Assembly: GCA_963070105.1 (NCBI GenBank)
Contig: OY718803.1
Coordinates: forward strand, 11,250,327-11,314,326
From: Litomosoides sigmodontis
Taxonomy: Eukaryota > Nematoda > Chromadorea > Rhabditida > Onchocercidae
DNA: 64,000 nucleotides
Direction of reading: 5' to 3'
A program made the position numbers and the translations under genes. Under the pieces are notes generated by a model that worked only from the letters and a program-made list of their open reading frames with translations, ran no database searches and was not told where the DNA came from. Shown here piece after piece: positions 60,080 through 64,000 of the stretch; the stretch's first letter is position 1; each line of letters opens with the position of its first letter.

Positions 60080-60138
60080 GATAAATCTTACTTAAGTGAA
60101 TCTTAAGTAGCCATTGATAAATGTTGCTTAAGTGAGTC
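60080..60138. repeat. Imperfect direct repeat, two 23-base copies
   Basis: GATAAATCTTACTTAAGTGA at 60080-60099 and GATAAATGTTGCTTAAGTGA at 60116-60135 match at all but two positions, spaced 36 bases apart. Each is followed by a similar TC. CAATGAATG also flanks both copies. Confidence 0.65.
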
Positions 60139-62515
60139 GCCAGCAATGAATGGTATATTCAGCGTTGTACAAGTTAGCAGTGAAGATATTCAGTTCAGGT
60201 GCCACTAAGCATAACACAATTACAATTAACATTACTCTTTGGTTTCCCGACTTCTGCGATACGTGTTACTTCATTTCTGTCCGACATTCTTCCAGGAATA
60301 TCAACTTATCTGTTCGATTTTCCGGACAAAAAAACTTCAAAAATTTATTAGTTTTTCAACATTAACGCCCTCTATGCAAGTATGCGACGTATTGCATTTT
60401 TGCATTTGTTAGTTAAAATGGAAAGGAATTTAATTTACCAAACGTTGCAAGGGTCGTGCGTTGGAAAGGAATAGAATTGGAAATAGTAAATGAAATTATA
60501 AGTTATCGGCAAGCTAAGAGGGATGGGCCATCCTCATTTTTGAAATTTATCTCTGTGAAATAAGGGAAATTTCGATTGATTAAGCTATTAAATGTTGTGG
60601 AAGCGGTGGTATAGGCTGAAAAGGAACAACAACCTGTTGCACTCTAAAATATCATCGTCGTAAAATCGATGAAGCCTTTTGAATAATTGTTCGGTAGAAG
60701 TGACAAAGAACTGTTAGTGCCGCTTCTTTTCCTAATTTATTTTTGACTCCAATTTTCAAAAATTTTAATTTTTCCTTTGTTTTTGATAGCATTCAAATGT
60801 TTTAAATTTTCATCATTTTCCCTTATCGTAATCTACCAGTCACACTTATTTGTTTCGATTACGGGAAACATAAGGATAGTGGTTCATTAAAAAGTTTTCA
60901 CCACACTAATTAATTAGTTATGAAAGTTGAAATGAGGCAGTGCATACATTGCACAGGATAATTACCATTGAAGGCTTCTTCCCACCTTCAGGCTGAATAT
61001 AATCGCTACAATGCAAAGGTCTACGGCGCACTTATCTCCGAAAAGTCGGACAAACGCCAAAGTCCAATCTAACGCTCATGAAAGGAAAGGCAGCACTGAC
61101 TAATGCTAAGCAAACAAATTAGACGGAAAGATAGCACTTCGGAAATGCTTCCCGTCGGTTTCAAGGTTAGCAACACTTCCTGCTACCGAAATGTACGCAA
61201 AGGCATATAAAGCTTTATCCAGGCTGATTTCGAGTTTACCATATAGAATCAGTTGACAACTCAAACTCATCTTAATCTCTACTTCCATCTAATTTCAACT
61301 TCCACACTTACACTTCAAAATAAACATCAATGTATTTGAGAATAAGAAACAATAAACGAAAATGATCGGCTCGGGGAAAAACTATCAGAAATATGTTGCA
61401 AATTGCTAAAGCTATCATTCAAATTTTAGCCGCGAAAACAATGCGTGAGATTTAAGCGTCGGTTTTTCATTATTAAAGATGATTGTCAACAGCACTCGTT
61501 TGGCAGAAGTAACCTGAGGGCTGCAAAACCGAACTTACCGCATTTAACCGAAATTTTCTGCTAACTGAATTACTCAGCGAGGAGTAGCTGAGAAGATTTT
61601 TTGAAATGAAGCAAAAAATAAAGCAAATCAGAGGTGCAGGACATCATTGTTGGATTGTTACTTAATACAATTGGTCGTATATAGCAGCATTTCATGGCGA
61701 ATTTAAGCATTAACAGGAAAACCGGTTTGACACATTCCGGTTGTGATTGCATGGTGCAAAACTAACCAAGCGGCTACAACAATTTAAAAATCAAACTACT
61801 GCACGCAGCTAATTAAAAATTCTTTAACAGCAAAAATGAAATTGAACCTTCAAGCAAATTCATATATTGCTATAATTAAACTGAAACAATTTCAATCGAT
61901 CATTTCTGGGCCAAAGAAAAAATGCGGTCGCTAAATAGAGCTTTGTAGCGAGCCGTCTTGCTTCTTGTGGGGTTGAGGAGAGACATTTTCTAAATCAAAA
62001 ACCAAACATTTTAGCGCTTTTGTGAGAAATTTTTCGCCGAAAAAAAGGTGGAATCAATAAACCGACAGGTCCAAAAAATATATTTTGTGAAAAATTTGTG
62101 TAGAATTGTGGAAAGTACGCGTTTTATCTTGTAATCTACAAAAACAGAATCACATTCTCATGGCACATATTCCTGACGCTCTCCAAAACTTGCAATCGAA
62201 AATTTCAATAACAATGAGAAGGCAGACAATGATTTAGATAAAATTAGCAAAATCAAAAAAAAACAGACCATTTTATGTTAATTTTAAGTAGTTTGATGGA
62301 TGGTAGTGCGAGATATTGGCAGTTAATGAGATCAATTATTGCAATTGTTTTGTGCAAGAAGTTTAATTTCATTTCATCTCACTCGCAAAATACGAGCGGC
62401 ACCAATCGCTGGTCAATTTCGCTAATAAATCAAATGAGGAATGATTAGAAATACGAATACGAGGACTTAATTTCATTCTTAATATTTTGCACATTCATCA
62501 ATAATTCATTTCATC

Positions 62516-62516
62516 A

Positions 62517-62565
<49 letters not shown>

Positions 62566-62566
62566 G
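62516..62566. repeat. (CT)n-(CA)n compound microsatellite
   Basis: A run of CT units with one interruption is followed directly by a CA run on the plus strand. Confidence 0.9.
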
Positions 62567-64000
62567 GCTGTGATATGTGTTTCGGAGTTCTAAACGTTTT
62601 TTTTCCTTAAATTCACGCATTGACAGTGAAATAATTAAACTCGAAGATTTGCTGATAAGCTGATCAAGCCACAATTATCCGTTGTGCAATGAAAGTACTG
62701 CTTCCCGTTTGTTTTTCACCACCAACTGTTATCACACATATCATATCATATCAGTCTCGAATTCATAACAAATCAAGATAACTAAGTTCACGTGTTGCAT
62801 GAAATCGTTGAGAAAATATAATTTAATGACAGTATTCGTTTACTTTGCGACGTTTCAAAATTATGAAAGAATTAAGTATTGTAGCCATTTGAATTTACCG
62901 GCCGTTCAATTGCACCGATATTGGTAAGTCAAATTTGAAATGAAAAATTGGAGGATGAAAATTTTTTGTACAATGTATTTTAATTGTTAAGTGGGCATCT
63001 TTTTCAAGAAATGAAAAACAACTGTGTTCGGATACGGAAAAGTTATTTCAATTTAACCAAATTGTGACCATTTGGCAGATTTCAATCAGTAAAATATTCG
63101 TTAACTAAAGTGATGTGACACGTAGAGACTTGAAAGAAAGAGCCTAAGACGAACGGTTAGGCGGAGTAGAACACTACGTGATTATGCGTTCCACTGAATG
63201 CATTTCGGCGCAGCTAAGTAAGAATAACGAATAACGTGCTAAAAATCTTCAAGCTATGAAAGGAAAAGTCTGTACAATTTAGTTAACGAATATTTGCATT
63301 AAAAATACGCTAATTTTGCACTTAAATTACTCGGGCTGCTTATTAAAATCATTGGCTTAATCAACGAAAAGGGCTGCTAATTAGGTAATTAATTACTACA
63401 GTAATTACTAATAGCAACAACAGAAATAAATGTGCATGACGCCTTTACATTAGTTAGGAAAAAGAAAGAATCGGCTTTTAGAGCCACAGAAAGGACATCT
63501 GAGAAACATGCGGTAGTGAAATGATTTAATTATATTGCAACATTCTTATTTTTAGTAAAATTGAAGAAATAAAATGAGCTTTTTCGGCTCTGAAACAACC
63601 GCCTATTATTTTCTTGAGGAATGCTAAATTCGTTTGTTAAGTGAAATATGAATAATAAAATTTTGAGACTAGTGAATATTTTCACATTGGCGGGTGCATC
63701 GGATGATGTGAAATTCTCGTCTCCATCTCTCTCATTTGGTACGCTGCAACTGAAATAGCAATTTGTTGAAGTAATATATTGGATACTTGAAAAATGAAAA
63801 TGCTATTCACTGGAAGGGTAATTAATGTGGTGAAGTAGCTCGGTTAGTCTCTTCCAACAATTCCTCCCATTTCTGCGAGACTTAAAATTTTAGCAAAACA
63901 CTCTTACTTTGAATTGACACACACGGTTGAAGGATGGCTTTCCGCTTTCCCTCTCCAATTTTGCCTTTTTAGGAGACGCCGCGAGAAGCGTGCGCCCAGC

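Larger units (their letters stand above)
58772..64000. other. Long region without a recognised gene
   Basis: About 5.2 kb upstream of beta-glucuronidase. Open stretches are short and lack family features or paired splice sites. It holds a 23-base imperfect direct repeat near 60.1 kb, a CT/CA simple repeat near 62.5 kb, and at the extreme right end a plus-strand acceptor-like CTTTTTAG (63966-63972) followed by GC-rich DNA that could start an exon of the next gene. It may be intergenic or intronic for a gene beyond the window. Confidence 0.45.

Overview
The window is nuclear DNA from a nematode, most likely a filarial or related spirurid worm. It is AT-rich. Its genes are split into exons of about 40-260 bases joined by GT-AG introns whose acceptors read T-rich-CAG or -TAG. 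Several start codons sit just behind an acceptor-like TTTCAG or TTTTAG, as expected where a spliced leader is added. The reconstructed proteins are closest to Caenorhabditis elegans families. There is no prokaryotic operon, virus, transposon ORF or CRISPR array. I joined exons by hand from reading frame and splice phase; nearly all models close in frame.

Layout. 1-7.4 kb, minus: 5' part of the aryl hydrocarbon receptor gene (ahr-1), running off the left edge. 9.8-12.6 kb, plus: an unrecognised seven-exon coiled-coil-like gene, divergent from ahr-1. 13.6-15.1 kb, minus: ESCRT-III protein CHMP1. 18.5-21.5 kb, plus: ZIP11-type zinc transporter. 24.5-25.7 kb, minus: ubiquitin-conjugating enzyme UBC-2/UBE2D. 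28.0-30.3 kb, plus: mitochondrial ribosomal protein L24. 31.8-35.3 kb, minus: an unrecognised 379-residue protein, with further exons upstream that belong to it or to a neighbour. 36.9-40.5 kb, plus: proteasome ATPase Rpt5. 41.2-44.0 kb, plus: SLC25A44-type mitochondrial carrier. 44.8-46.4 kb, plus: mitochondrial ribosomal protein L13. 46.7-47.5 kb, minus: a small unrecognised gene. 48.1-48.7 kb, plus: frataxin. 50.0-53.2 kb, plus: RTN4IP1-type oxidoreductase. 54.3-58.8 kb, minus: lysosomal beta-glucuronidase in 13 exons. 58.8-64 kb: no gene recognised.

Most genes are housekeeping. Five of the eight plus-strand genes between 28 and 53 kb encode proteins that act in mitochondria (mL24, SLC25A44-like, uL13m, frataxin, RTN4IP1). 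CHMP1, UBC-2 and Rpt5 serve protein sorting and turnover. I found no clearly new biological system. The most interesting items are the unrecognised genes, the 12-codon first exon of ahr-1, and a likely GC-AG intron in the beta-glucuronidase gene.
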